DNA from: Dactylonectria macrodidyma
Taxonomy: Eukaryota; Ascomycota; Sordariomycetes; Hypocreales; Nectriaceae
Length of the DNA stretch: 64,000 bases
Direction: 5' to 3'
NCBI GenBank assembly: GCA_020744425.1
Contig: JAGMUV010000028.1
Coordinates: forward strand, 558,001 to 622,000
This document shows, piece by piece, positions 1 through 9,446 of the stretch. The position numbers and the translations under genes are program-made. A model generated the notes under the pieces. The model ran no database searches. It had not been told where the DNA came from and saw only the letters and a list, made by a program, of their open reading frames with translations. How positions within the stretch are numbered: the first letter of the stretch is position 1; every line of letters begins with the position of its first letter.

Positions 1-1
1 C

Positions 2-283
2 CATCTCTTAGCAGCCCGCTCCGGCCACGGAGACTTTGCTGCATACCACGAGAGATTTGCCCACGATGACGCTCAGTTCGAGTGCTCATGCGGACGGCGG
101 AAATCACCCGACCATCCCTTCTATTGCCGCAAGGTTGATCGCCGCCATCGGACAAAGTTGGGCCTTTTCCCGAAGCTGACGATCAATCGCGTAATAGGAC
201 AAGACTCCGGCGAGTTCGTCACGATGATAGAGGCAGCACACTTCTTCCAAGAAATCTGCCCCCATCATCGCTCCCTCGTCTAG
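2..283 (+). mobile_element. 3' end of a Tad1-type LINE ORF2 (partial, enters from left edge)
   Basis: A reading frame is open from the left edge of the window to a TAG at 281-283 (93 residues). It begins HLLAARSGHGDFAAYHERF and then shows CSCG, H and C residues spaced like the zinc-binding tail that follows the RNase H domain of fungal Tad1-clade LINE ORF2 proteins. The reverse transcriptase and RNase H parts lie outside the window. I identify the clade from memory of the LLAARSGHGDFAxYHERF and CxCG...HxFxC signature. The frame has no stop, so this copy may be recent. Confidence 0.7.
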
Positions 284-917
284 AACCCCTAGAAGTTGCG
301 GTGCCAACCGCTTCAGCCCCAGACCCCAATTCACTCTATACCCTTTTCCTTTGTCTCTTATTCTTCGGTGTAGTTAGAAGGCTCGGATCGTTATTCCGGG
401 CTCGAAGACGCACCGCGCTGCACAGCAGCTTTGAATGCGGTTTCCCCCTGGTTCCCTCGAAAAATCGGATGCTATTGCAGTCGTCGGGCAGCGCCCTGAA
501 CATCCGCTGACGGATGTCGGACATGAAATAATAGGTCAAATAGGGCTGCTTAATTGTTAGATGGAAGAGGAAGAAGGAACGTAATTTCGGCTCGCGTGGA
601 GGGATGTTATTAGACTTACACGTGACTCGGACTGCGGGTCCGAGCCACGGGCCCGCTGGGCCCGTGGCCCCGGCCCCGGGTCGGTCTTAGCTAAGTTGTC
701 GTCCCTCCTGTCCCCCTGCTTAATATAATAACGTATGTGATAAGCATGCGGCGCATCCAAGTATGCGGCGCACTTATACTGTATACCTTAAAAGCTAAAC
801 CTTAAATTTTCTAAAACAGCATATCTAGGCCTAAGATTTTTAGGGATTTAATTTTAAATCTTTAATTAAAAAGTTAATAAAGAATCATTTTTTTAGATTT
901 TTTTAAAAAATTATTAA
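284..917. other. LINE 3' flank, dispersed repeat and AT-rich DNA, no gene seen
   Basis: After the LINE stop there is no convincing coding frame. The stretch holds the dispersed repeat at 514-701 and, from about 770 to 917, very AT-rich DNA with runs of A and T. Confidence 0.5.
514..701. repeat. Dispersed repeat, copy 1 (second copy at 38999-39156)
   Basis: About 150 bases are nearly identical to 38999-39156 in the same orientation, including AATAATAGGTCAAATAGGGC and the GGGTCCGAGCCACGGG stretch. This copy has an extra GC-rich insert (GGGCCC and GGCCCC palindromes) near 650-680 that copy 2 lacks. It may be part of an LTR or the end of a retroelement; no element-encoded protein lies next to it. 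Confidence 0.75.
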
Positions 918-1110
918 TGTCACGGGCCAGATGAGATCAACTCAAGAGGTAATGCCACTGTATTGCGAGAATACTACGATGAAGAGGAAAGAGAAAGCGG
1001 GCAGGCGCGTAGACGCGTAGACGCGTTGATAGTCCCTGTGGCCTGCCCCGTGCGTCCTAGTTACGTATCGACCCCACCCTGGGTCCAGCACTCCAGACGC
1101 TCCCGTCACA
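918..1110 (+). repeat. Solo LTR-like element, copy 1
   Basis: This 193-bp unit starts TGTCACGGGCCAG and ends GCTCCCGTCACA, so it has TG...CA ends that are near-inverted. An inverted copy lies at 45595-45789, where a 5-bp duplication is clear. Here the flanks (ATTAA and TTCAT) do not match, so the duplication has been lost or the copy was rearranged. It holds a short ACGCGT-rich repeat in the middle. Confidence 0.75.
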
Positions 1111-1483
1111 TTCATGATAGTATTTTCCTTCTTAATTATCGACATAATTGTAACATTTGTATTTGTTGGTGTGGATCTGACTGTACAATCCGGGTTTAGC
1201 CACCGTCCCGATTTACACCTAATTTGTAAGGCAACAGCCGACATCACTGATCACAAAGCCAACTGCGGCGTCTCCCCTTTTTCTAGCTAGTCAGATCAAT
1301 CATAACACACAATTCCTATGCATCCTGCCGCGGCTAGCTTTCAATAGTATTCTTATTTGATCCTGAATCATAATGCTGAACGCGTTAGTGTGCCTAGCCA
1401 ATGGAAGACGCATTGACCCATAAAAACGCTATCGCGGCGCCCGGGCGCCGTTCCAGTGGGAGCCTTTTAAGGCTGAGTGTTGA

Positions 1484-1657
1484 TGTCACGATGTGTATTT
1501 GGGTAGCAGGGCGTGTATATGGCGTGTGCCTGCTATAGCAATATCCTTCTAGCTATTTTAGCATAAAGGGTGTACAGGGACTCAGAGCGGGGACTTGACA
1601 AAAACAAGAACATACACACACCCAATCAGGTGCCACACACGACAAAAGCTCGTGACA
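1484..1657 (+). repeat. LTR unit 1 of a tandem pair (174 bp)
   Basis: It starts TGTCACGATGTG and ends GCTCGTGACA, giving inverted TGTCACGA/TCGTGACA ends. It is preceded by GTTGA at 1479-1483 and followed by GTTGA at 1658-1662. It differs from unit 2 at only a few positions. Confidence 0.8.
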
Positions 1658-1662
1658 GTTGA

Positions 1663-1836
1663 TGTCACGATGTGTATTTGGGTAGCAGGGCGCGTATATG
1701 GCGTGTGCCTGCTATAGCAATATCCTTCTAGGTATTTTAGCATAAAGGGTGTACAGGGACTCAGAGCGGGGAGATGAGACAATCAAGAACATACACACAC
1801 CCAATCAGGTGCCTCACACGACAAAAGCTCGTGACA
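1663..1836 (+). repeat. LTR unit 2 of a tandem pair (174 bp)
   Basis: Same length and ends as unit 1, followed by a third GTTGA at 1837-1841. The order is GTTGA-LTR-GTTGA-LTR-GTTGA with nothing between the LTRs. Confidence 0.8.
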
Positions 1837-1841
1837 GTTGA

Positions 1842-2110
1842 TGCAACTCCACTTCAGGAGATGCCCCCAGTTGCTTCGGGGACGCTAGGGGAGCTGGCAT
1901 GAAGTCGGGGGCGCTAGGGGAACTAGCGTGGACAAGGGAGCCTTGGAGGCAGGGGATGTGATGGACTCAATACGGCTAGGATGATCAGGATGATGGACAG
2001 GATGTGCAGGGACAAAGAGCGGGGACCATATGCAACTCAGAATAAACACACCCAATCAGACGCCTCACAGAATCAGAGCTCGTGAAAACAGCCTGACCAG
2101 GGTATACTTA
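1842..2110. repeat. Degenerate LTR-related sequence
   Basis: The part from about 2010 to 2085 resembles the end of the 174-bp LTR (GACAAAGAGCGGGGAC, CACACCCAATCAG, GAGCTCGTGA) but is diverged. The motif CTTCGGGGACGCTAGGGGAG near 1875 recurs at about 10558, and an LTR-start-like piece (GATGTGTGTTTGGGTAGC) lies at about 10697. These are scattered remnants of one family. Confidence 0.5.
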
Positions 2111-2518
2111 AACTTACCCTGTACATTCATATGTTTGTGATTTTCATGAAGAATAAAAAGCATGCTGAAGATATTAAAACATTTCATTTACTCATCAAAA
2201 CGACTCACTTTTTCTCTACCGATACATGTACATTTTATTTCATGCATCGTTGTGGCTGGTTTTTGGTTGATTTCTTTGTGTTATTGTACCCTTTCGTGAG
2301 ACATGTCCCAACCCGCAACCCGAAGCCCAACATTGATCCTTGATTTTATCTCTGATAATGAATAGTCCACTGGAAAAAGCAGGTCTTTACGCGGCTGCTC
2401 AGGCAGAAATGCAGGATTCACCGTCTATCAAGCTCAGTCTGCATCTACCCCCCTAATAGTGCTATCGCTAAACACACCCGGCAAAAATTATTTAGGCGCA
2501 TCTGTTACATTTCTGGTC

Positions 2519-2856
2519 TTGGTGAAAGATGTGACGCACATTGATAGCTTGTCGGGGCATGCGAGAGTGCAATTTTTTGACGAAGAAACTTGTTCGTGGA
2601 GCTGAGATTCGCCAAGTTGGGAGATTCGCATCACTCGAAGGCGGAGCTTCGCATCGTTTGGGCGACGAGGAGTTTTGAGGGGCGCATGAATATTGGTGGT
2701 CGATGGAACTTGGAATACTTCAAACGGCCCATGATTCAGCGCTGGGATGACCCATTCTTGCTTATGAACGGCACGGTGAGCAACCAAAGCCGCTTGGCCC
2801 AATATGTTTGTGGTGGTATTGACTTGCCCTGCTCTTTATATGTGAGAGCAGGATGA
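2519..2856 (+). pseudogene. Possible gene relic, function not recognised
   Basis: Two plus-strand frames read as plausible protein: one across about 2505-2610 (VTFLVLVKDVTHID..., ending at a TGA), the other across 2590-2856 (…RWNLEYFKRPMIQRWDDPF…). They would join with one frameshift. I do not recognise the family and there is no clear start codon or intron, so this could be chance. Confidence 0.2.
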
Positions 2857-3054
2857 ATGTAGGGAAAGGATCTGTAACAAGTGAATTTAAAGCATGTCAG
2901 TGACATGCCGAAAGAGGTATCGTGTGAGGCCTAAAGCCCCATTTCCTTGCGATATCCTTCTAAGAATAGTAAGTTACCAACATGAATGTATTTGTCCTAA
3001 ACCGCATATCATCCGGTTGATCTCGGTTGAACTCGTCTCCCCATCTCTGCCAGA

Positions 3055-3563
3055 CTAACCCTTGCAATAGCCCTTCTGGTCGGCAACTTGGCCACAATAA
3101 TAATCCCATTCGTCTCCGCCAAGATGGGCCCCGGGTGAATGGCAACCGGCGATGGTGATGGAGCCATACCTGGCTCCGTCGGTGGTAGTGCCTGGTACAT
3201 CAGTTGGGTGACACCACGCATGGGCAGATAGCAACTTACAGTCAGGACATTTATCGTACCATTTGGACCCCGTATTACGGGCCCTGTACCTCTGGCAGGC
3301 CTGGGCAGTACTATCGGTGTAGAGTCTCCAACCGCCGCCAGCACCCTGAGCGTATTGTATTAGAACTACCTCCAACGGGTAAACTGTGCAGACTTACAAG
3401 AGAATAATTGACGGCGCACCAACAAAATTTATGGGTATCGGCAATGGTTACGCCGAGGAAACTGATTCAAGTTAGACAGCCCAGTCAGAACTGAGGGACG
3501 TAACGTCTTGATGGAGAGACGTCACTCTACTCACGATGTCAAAACCACGAGAGAAAACTTCAT
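3055..3563 (-). CDS. Small cysteine-rich secreted protein (effector-like), four exons
   Basis: I assembled this gene from splice sites. Exons on the minus strand are 3563-3535, 3461-3398, 3345-3240 and 3191-3055. Introns are 73, 52 and 48 nt with GTGAGT/GTAAGT donors and CAG acceptors; introns 1 and 2 have TCTAAC and TCTAAT branch sites. The product is 111 aa: a signal peptide starting MKFSLVVLTSFLGVTIA, then a mature part with eight cysteines, ending GYCKG. Intron 3 is a multiple of three, so keeping it also gives an open frame (127 aa, nine cysteines). The even cysteine count favours splicing. Secretion, small size and cysteine pairs suit an apoplastic effector or antimicrobial protein, but I recognise no family. 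It stands alone, between old repeats and a transposon. Confidence 0.65.
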
Positions 3564-4350
3564 GTTTGCAATGTTCGAAAATGGTTCGCCTCTGTAGTTC
3601 GTCTGTGCAACCCCGAATTGTCTCTGAGCAATGACTCCTATCTGCTCTTGTCATGACAACCTATTTATATTTCTCAGATTCAAGCATCATCTTCCGTTTC
3701 TCCAAGAAACACTTACATATCGTTCTAATTGATAGCCGCTTCGTATTACCCGGCTCCTAAATCGAAGCTGTATTCACTAACCTTCAGGGAAACCCCTTTT
3801 CAGACTGATGGCGCAAACCTTAATATTGAATCTCAGTTACGGTAGACAAAACCGCGGTGTGAAGCATTATTTTCTCTTAGTGTCACGCCACTCAATCAGG
3901 CACCTCTATCAGACCGCTCAGTAGTAAAGCTGCAGAAGATTTAGCAGAAAGTAGCCTGTAGCGATCCGAGGCTGAATGTATCGTCAGGTAGCTAGCAGGG
4001 ATTCGACAACAGGCAGGGGCTTTCACGATGCCGTAATTCGGCAATTGCCATCCGCCATATTTGCCTCGATCATCCGGCAATTGATATCGACCCTTCTCGA
4101 CACAATCGTTAAGGGTCAAGAACATTCCATTACCTGTGACGGTCGGGCTTACACTAGGGGTCTAGGGTAGGGCCAAGGCGTGTAGGTTTGATGACCGAGT
4201 GGATCAGGACGTCGCTGTGAGTAATGTAGGTCACGGTCTGGTAATGGTAGAATAGTAGATTCAATGTAACCAAGTGTGTCAATAGCTAGTGAGGCTATCT
4301 CTATGGAAAGTGCTAAATGAGTGTGCTTATATACTAATGGTGTCCTATCG
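3564..4350. other. No gene seen
   Basis: Upstream region of the secreted-protein gene followed by DNA in which I see no credible coding frame. Short frames around 3890-4170 lack starts, introns or any recognisable motif. Confidence 0.4.
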
Positions 4351-4351
4351 G

Positions 4352-4470
4352 GCTCACTGGGTGGGAGTGAGTCCGATCTCATGGCTCACTGGGCGCGGGT
4401 GAGCCTGGTCTTGCGGCTCATCCTAGACGAGTGAGCTGGGCGTTCTGGCTCACTTGGGCGGGGTGAGTTC
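4352..4470. repeat. Tandem GCTCAC...GTGAG hairpin repeats
   Basis: About four units of roughly 25-35 bp, each with the form GCTCAC/GCTCAT - spacer - GTGAG, so every unit can fold into a small hairpin. Units start near 4352, 4384, 4417 and 4445. The array lies just left of the large transposon at 4505. Confidence 0.6.
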
Positions 4471-4504
4471 GGGATCTGATGTCATGTGAAAAGGTGGGCC
4501 CGTT

Positions 4505-4539
4505 TACGGAAGTCCATAGGGGGCACAGTTCCAAAACCC
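4505..4539 (+). repeat. Left terminal inverted repeat of the integrase transposon
   Basis: 35 bases starting TACGGAAGTCC and ending AAAACCC, identical to the reverse complement of 9447-9481. Sequence identity stops abruptly after the AAAACCC. Confidence 0.9.
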
Positions 4540-4715
4540 CCAGCCCTCTTTTTTATATCACTAGACTAACCCCAATGTGTATTTATCCTTCTGCTTAGCC
4601 ACATACGAGCCCGTATCGTAATTTCAAGGAGAAAATTGCTTTACCGGTGTACAAGGGACCTTCCATTGCCCATTGCCGGGCCAATTTAGTATAAGGTGAA
4701 AGGGGTATAAGATTG

Positions 4716-4741
4716 CGTACGAATTCGTACGAGCTCGTACG
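4716..4741. promoter_or_regulatory. Three CGTACG palindromes at exact 10-bp steps (operator-like)
   Basis: CGTACG occurs at 4716, 4726 and 4736, separated by AATT and AGCT, so the whole block is close to one palindrome. It lies 44 bp before the start codon at 4785, next to TATAAG-like sequences at about 4691 and 4706. One site per helical turn suggests binding by a protein on one DNA face. The same hexamer recurs at 7698, 7804, 8983, 9014 and 9407. Confidence 0.55.
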
Positions 4742-4784
4742 CACACTTTCACTGCTCTCTATCAACTTTCTACCTTCTTTCAAC

Positions 4785-5921
4785 ATGGAGCCTGCTTCAC
4801 CTCCTCAAACAGAATATTGTCCATCAGCACGACAACGTACTCGTCATGCGGATATCCGTACGAAGTTTCCTGGGGCTCTTTATTGCCCGCATTGCGCTCA
4901 ACGACTCCCTACGGCTTCACACAATGTAGCCCCTGTTTCGATCGACCTGACTGTTGATTCGCCTTCAACACAACGGACCTCTACGGCAAAGAACACTGCC
5001 TCACGGGGCATAATCACTACTTCTTCTACAATAGTGCCAATGCCTGACACCTATCAGACTTCGACTATGATGGCTGTACAGAACCGGCAGAGCAGTATCG
5101 CAGCCACACGGATCCACAAGGACCCAGTCGTTGTTGAAGTATCAGCAATCTTCTGGATTGGTGACGGCTACATCGATGAGAGCATCCCAGGCATCACGAT
5201 TCCAGTGTACAAGGGAATTCGGCACGCTGGAAAGCGTACTGGATCTGTTAAAGTCGTACTAGGGCGTAAGTTTTCATCCCATAGCTCAATGATCAGATTC
5301 ATCGTCGAGCAATGCGATGAACGCCTCAAGGAGAAAGAGTGGCAAGTCGTTCATTCCGTATCAACAGTTGGCGCTACTTCTGGACCCGTATACTTCCCTA
5401 GTGGAGCGTACAATACCGTTACGCTAGGAGATCTATTCAGCCAGGGGAATATCACCGTTACAAAGCAACGTGATACAGCCAATCTCACTTTTTGGCTCTT
5501 CAACGAGGGACCCCGACCTGATGACGACTGCCAGAGGCCGTTGAGAGCCGTACGTGGCCGCAAAAGGGCTATCGATCACGGGCCTTCTGATATAGACTCG
5601 GATATGTCAACGCCAAGCCCTGTCAAGTCCAAGGTTCCACGTACCGCAAAGTCAGGGCGCGTATCAACCAGTAAGGACGAATTCAAAGCCCCAGTGCTAT
5701 CTCTGGCACCAATGAAGCTCGAAGCTCGAAGCCCCATCAAGACTCAAGTCAAAGATGAGGTTATCGCGGGGTGTATTACAGTCACAGATATAGCTTCGAA
5801 CGATGCCGCACTGAGTAATCCTTTTACGAGCGATATCGAACAGTCAGAAACACAGGGGGGTTCACCTGAGAAGAAGCTTCCTTTTCGAGCTGGGAGGGGG
5901 AAGAATAAGAATAGAGATTAA
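4785..5921 (+). CDS. Transposon-borne protein of unknown function (378 aa)
   Basis: The start is ATG 4785 in good context (CAACATGG); the upstream in-frame extension has no ATG. The N-terminal 50 residues hold a small Cys pair (YCPHC) and an earlier Cys, possibly a zinc ribbon. Residues about 110-270 look like a compact folded domain (IFWIGDGYIDESIPG..., TFWLFNEGPR). The last 100 residues are Ser/Lys-rich and end in a basic tail (RAGRGKNKNRD), consistent with nuclear localisation. I do not recognise a family. It is intronless and diverges from the other two genes of the element. It may act as a DNA-binding or accessory transposition factor (inference). Confidence 0.7.
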   Translation: MEPASPPQTEYCPSARQRTRHADIRTKFPGALYCPHCAQRLPTASHNVAPVSIDLTVDSPSTQRTSTAKNTASRGIITTSSTIVPMPDTYQTSTMMAVQNRQSSIAATRIHKDPVVVEVSAIFWIGDGYIDESIPGITIPVYKGIRHAGKRTGSVKVVLGRKFSSHSSMIRFIVEQCDERLKEKEWQVVHSVSTVGATSGPVYFPSGAYNTVTLGDLFSQGNITVTKQRDTANLTFWLFNEGPRPDDDCQRPLRAVRGRKRAIDHGPSDIDSDMSTPSPVKSKVPRTAKSGRVSTSKDEFKAPVLSLAPMKLEARSPIKTQVKDEVIAGCITVTDIASNDAALSNPFTSDIEQSETQGGSPEKKLPFRAGRGKNKNRD

Positions 5922-5966
5922 TTTGAGGGCGAAATGCTTCGATTATGTACGTATTTGGTTATATGG

Positions 5967-7590
5967 TTAGTCCTCCTGCTCGTCAATATTATCAACCTCC
6001 TCTCCAATCTCATTTTCGAGCCTATCAAGCGTAGTAGCATCAATATCATTCGCTGCCAAATGATCTCGTACGCGGTCAAGTCCACCCGTAGGTGTTGATA
6101 GTAGCTCTAGAGCCGGTGATTCTTGATTGATAATATACTGCTGCAAATGCTGCCGTAAGAAGAGATATGTAGAAAGATGTGGCCGTTCTACTGGATCTTG
6201 TGGGTGGTCTTGACGGCTTTGGAGTATACGATCGCAAATAGCTATCGTATGCTCAGGTAAGTAAGCGTCAAGGTCAATATGGTCTTCTGAGAAGATATTC
6301 TGAAGCGTATCTAGTCGTCCCTGAGGGATGACCTCTGCCCAGCTTCTCACTTGTCGGGCCTCGGGCTGAAAGTAAAGGTTCCATGGTTGCCCGGGAACAA
6401 CATGTGGCCTATTGCGCTGTTTACGAATGTAATGCACATTCCACATGTGTACGAAGTCGGCGAATTCCTCTCTCAAAATTGGCATAAAGATATAAAGCAT
6501 CGCAATACGGTCAGGTATGGAGTCATCCGAGAAATATGTAAGTCCCGTGATTTCAGAGAAATACTCCTAAGAACACATCAATACGCTATCATAAATAAAG
6601 ATATTAGCCTATACTTACCCGCCAGAACTTAGCCCTGCCTCGACTTAGCCGAAGCCACCAGCTTTCAATCTTCTGGTTATTCGTGCTCTTGCCGTAGGCC
6701 CAACAGTCTTGGAAGTGCACGTCTTGCTGAATACTATCCTGTACGCGCACGCGTTCTTTCGAAAGGTAGAAATGTGCTCCAGCCATTAGAATTGTCTCTC
6801 GGCCGCGGTCCGAACGGATGATATTGGGCATTGTCTGGCGTTCTGAAAGTACGTGAAGGTATTGCGCAACAACACTCCGTGACGTGTTGGCTGATATGCC
6901 AATATAAAACCACGTAATAAACCGTGAGTATACGTCAATTGAAGCGTAAATCTCAAAGCCCCAAGCCTTCAATTTATCATAGGCATCAAGAGACCACATG
7001 AAGTCAGGGCCAGGGGCTGTCCATCCACCTCGGCGATATCGCATTGTATTCCAACGTTCGGTAATACTTCCGGGATAAAACTCACGAAAGCCTTCGTACA
7101 GCGCCCGGCGACTGAGTACGAGTCCAGCTCGACGGACCTTTGCGTAGAGATACGTACGGCCAAAGTCTTTAAGCTTAGTGCTCTGTTCGGACTCGTTTTC
7201 AAAGAAACGGCGCAATTCGCGTAGGCTTTCTGATATCTGTTCGGGGTCTTGACGGCGCCAAAGCCCAAGGTCCCGGCGTATGCGTTCAAGTCCAGTCTTC
7301 GTGATAATAAAACCATCAGAATGGAGCTTCAGAAGCATAAAGTGATCGTTCAAGACCTTATTAAAGAATAAGTCTTTAATGTGCTGACGAAGGTGTTCTG
7401 AGTCTTCGGTGTATTGTTTGATCGAGACATTCCAACTTTTGAGGCTGCGATACACGGTCGTACGTCCCACTTTGACGTGGAAATGCTCATTAAGGCGTGT
7501 GACGATTTGATCGTATGTGAGATGGTCATCATTCTTCCATTGTTGAATTTGTATGCGAAATGAAGATAAGTCAATCGAAGGGCGGCCCAT
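5967..7590 (-). CDS. Integrase-like DDE recombinase of the transposon
   Basis: Exon 1 is 7590-6619 and exon 2 is 6566-5967, joined across a 52-nt GTAAGT...TTAG intron; the product is 523 aa. Residues 24-56 form a helix-turn-helix typical of DNA-binding N-termini. The catalytic core shows WSLDAYDKL (D202), IDVYSRFI, RSDRGRET (D261) and GKSTNNQKIESWW (E309), the D-D-E pattern of retroviral-integrase-like (rve) enzymes in fungal and animal genomes. The spacing between the last two acids is 47 residues. After the splice the frame continues into an alpha-helical C-terminus (EYFSEITGLTYF...) ending in an acidic tail. It should cut and join the TACGG ends. No stops or frameshifts are seen, so it may be functional. 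Confidence 0.85.
6567..6618 (-). other. Intron of the integrase gene
   Basis: GTAAGT donor at 6618-6613 and TTAG acceptor at 6570-6567. Splicing joins TTCTGGCGG to GAGTATTTC in frame and fuses two otherwise separate reading frames, completing the conserved region after the catalytic Glu. Confidence 0.8.
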
Positions 7591-8132
7591 TGCGTTAACT
7601 TCGGGGCTCGTATGAGGCCATAGCGAGAAGTACAGCCTCGTACTAAAAATCGAAAATTCGAGCTTTAGATTTAACAGCTGGCGCTGAAAATCTTTTTCGT
7701 ACGTATGTCCGCATACGTGGCCATATGAGAGCGTAATCTTAATTTTCGAGCTAGAGCCTGATTAAGCAATTCAGGGGCAAAGCTACTAGTGGTCGTTAGT
7801 AATCGTACGATACACTACGAGACTCTACCCTGCAATACTCCTTAGATGTTAAGGCAAATAATTACTTTATATCTTCTATACGTAAAAAAAAAATCCAGAC
7901 TAAAGTAAATTTCATTTCAGACCCTAGCTAGTAATTAAGTATCGTAATGCTCTATATGCTTCTATATACTATTGCATGCAGTCATACACTAAAATATCAT
8001 TCGCGTTTTTATTCAGATTATAAAATGAAATTTTACCTCAGATTCTTAGAAACAGAGGTGACAGAAGACGACTAAGTAGACTAGAAAAAGGGTCAGTATA
8101 AGCTCATATTCTCCTATAAAGAGTGATATACT
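7591..8132. other. Spacer inside the transposon with CGTACG and ATACG palindromes
   Basis: No gene. It holds CGTACG at 7698 and 7804 and the near-palindrome CGTATGTCCGCATACG at about 7702. It is AT-rich from 7860 on, with a run of A at about 7885. It includes the promoter of the integrase gene and the 3' end of the DUF3716 gene. Confidence 0.5.
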
Positions 8133-8965
8133 TTAGTCTTTCTTCGAAGGGGTGCCCCCCTTCTTTCTCTTCTTCTTATCAGCAGCATCCTTAAAGAACT
8201 TGGACATCTTCAAGAGCGTCTTGCGGTCAAAGTCCTCCATCGGGTCCGTACTATCACTATCGGAGTCGAAGTCATCGGCCTTGCGCTTAGTGCTTTGCTT
8301 GCCTACTACTAATTAGTAGCGCATATAGGTGCGTGAGTGTAAGTACTTACTGAGAGAACACGCCTGGCTAGAACGGTTCCAATCGCAATTGGCACAAGCA
8401 TGCGGGTGAGTGTCAGAGACAATACACTTGTTAAAGGCTCCGTTCTGGCCTGTGCACTTGTTGCAGCGCTCCGTATCCTCACGTTCGTTACCGTATAGGT
8501 GGCGGAGCATAGCATCACAATTCTGACTGCCGCGAAAGTTAAGGACGGGGGCGGTCTTCTTCATGGACTTGCTGTCCGTCTTATAGTTGAGCTCAAGCAG
8601 ACGTATTTCCTGATACGAGTTAGGACGAACTAGTACGCTGATCTGCAGGTACAAACCTTGGTGGAGTCAATGGCAGCGAAACCCTTCTTGCTGCTACCCT
8701 TCAGGGCATTCATCAGAGCCCAAACGGTAAGATCCGGGTTCTCAGAGGGCTGTTCACCCTTGTACGTGAAAGTACGAGTGTCAATCTCCAGCACTTCCTT
8801 AGGCAGCTTGCTGAATTTTTCCTCTCCAAAATCCTCACGTAGGAGGTCGAAAGCAGCCTTACGAAGCAGTTTGTCTTGCTTCTCCTTTTCCTTTTCGAGT
8901 CGCTTTCTCTCCTTCTCCGCCTCCTTTCCCTTGTCCTTGTCATCCTTCTTGCGAGTGCTGGCCAT
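8133..8965 (-). CDS. DUF3716-type zinc-binding protein of the transposon
   Basis: Exons 8965-8657, 8609-8351 and 8302-8133 are joined across introns of 47 and 48 nt (GTTTGT...CAG with a CTAAC branch, GTAAGT...TAG with a CTAAT branch); the product is 245 aa. The ATG at 8965 has an ideal context (ATCATGGCC). Residues 1-40 are a charged Lys/Glu coiled coil. Residues 150-188 carry CNKC, GAFNKC, CANC and QACSL (Cys 152, 155, 165, 175, 178, 187), the layout of the fungal DUF3716 domain. The C-terminus is acidic then basic (KKKRKKGG), a likely nuclear signal. Its place inside the terminal repeats makes it a cargo or accessory gene of the element. Confidence 0.8.
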
Positions 8966-9446
8966 GATGGGCAATCCGTAGTCGTACGAAGTCGAATTTG
9001 TTGAATTTGCTTACGTACGGGCGCGTATGGGGTGTATTGGGTCTGGAAGGCTTGTGGGGTTCCTGCCTCGGCAACGGTTAGCCTGCGACAGTACGTACTG
9101 CGGAAAATCGTAGGCGCGCGTGGGTCCGCCAATATGGGCAAAATGCATATCAAAATGTAGCGTGCAACCCTGCAATATCGTAGCAGATTGGACGCCCACG
9201 CAAAGCGCATTGCGGCGGCGTTATTTTGCAAAAGGAGGCTATTTTTACCTCCAAATTGGGATTGAAGAAGGAAGAAGAAAAGAAAGAGAGGCTCGTAGCC
9301 TGTTGTGAGGAGAATGAGGCGAGTGCATGTGACCAGCTGGCGATGAATGCATGTTGACTTTGGATGACTAAGCGATTTGATCGAGCGATAATGCTTCAAA
9401 CGGGGCCGTACGGTGGGTGTGCCCCTACCCAAAAACACCACAAATT

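Noticed and set aside
2131..2343. 70-codon frame starting MFVIFMKNKKHAEDIKTFHL
   Set aside because: AT-rich chance frame; no leader, no intron and no family.
8658..8981. Plus-strand Ser/Phe-rich frame at 8658-8981
   Set aside because: It is antisense to the Lys/Glu-rich coiled coil of the DUF3716 gene.
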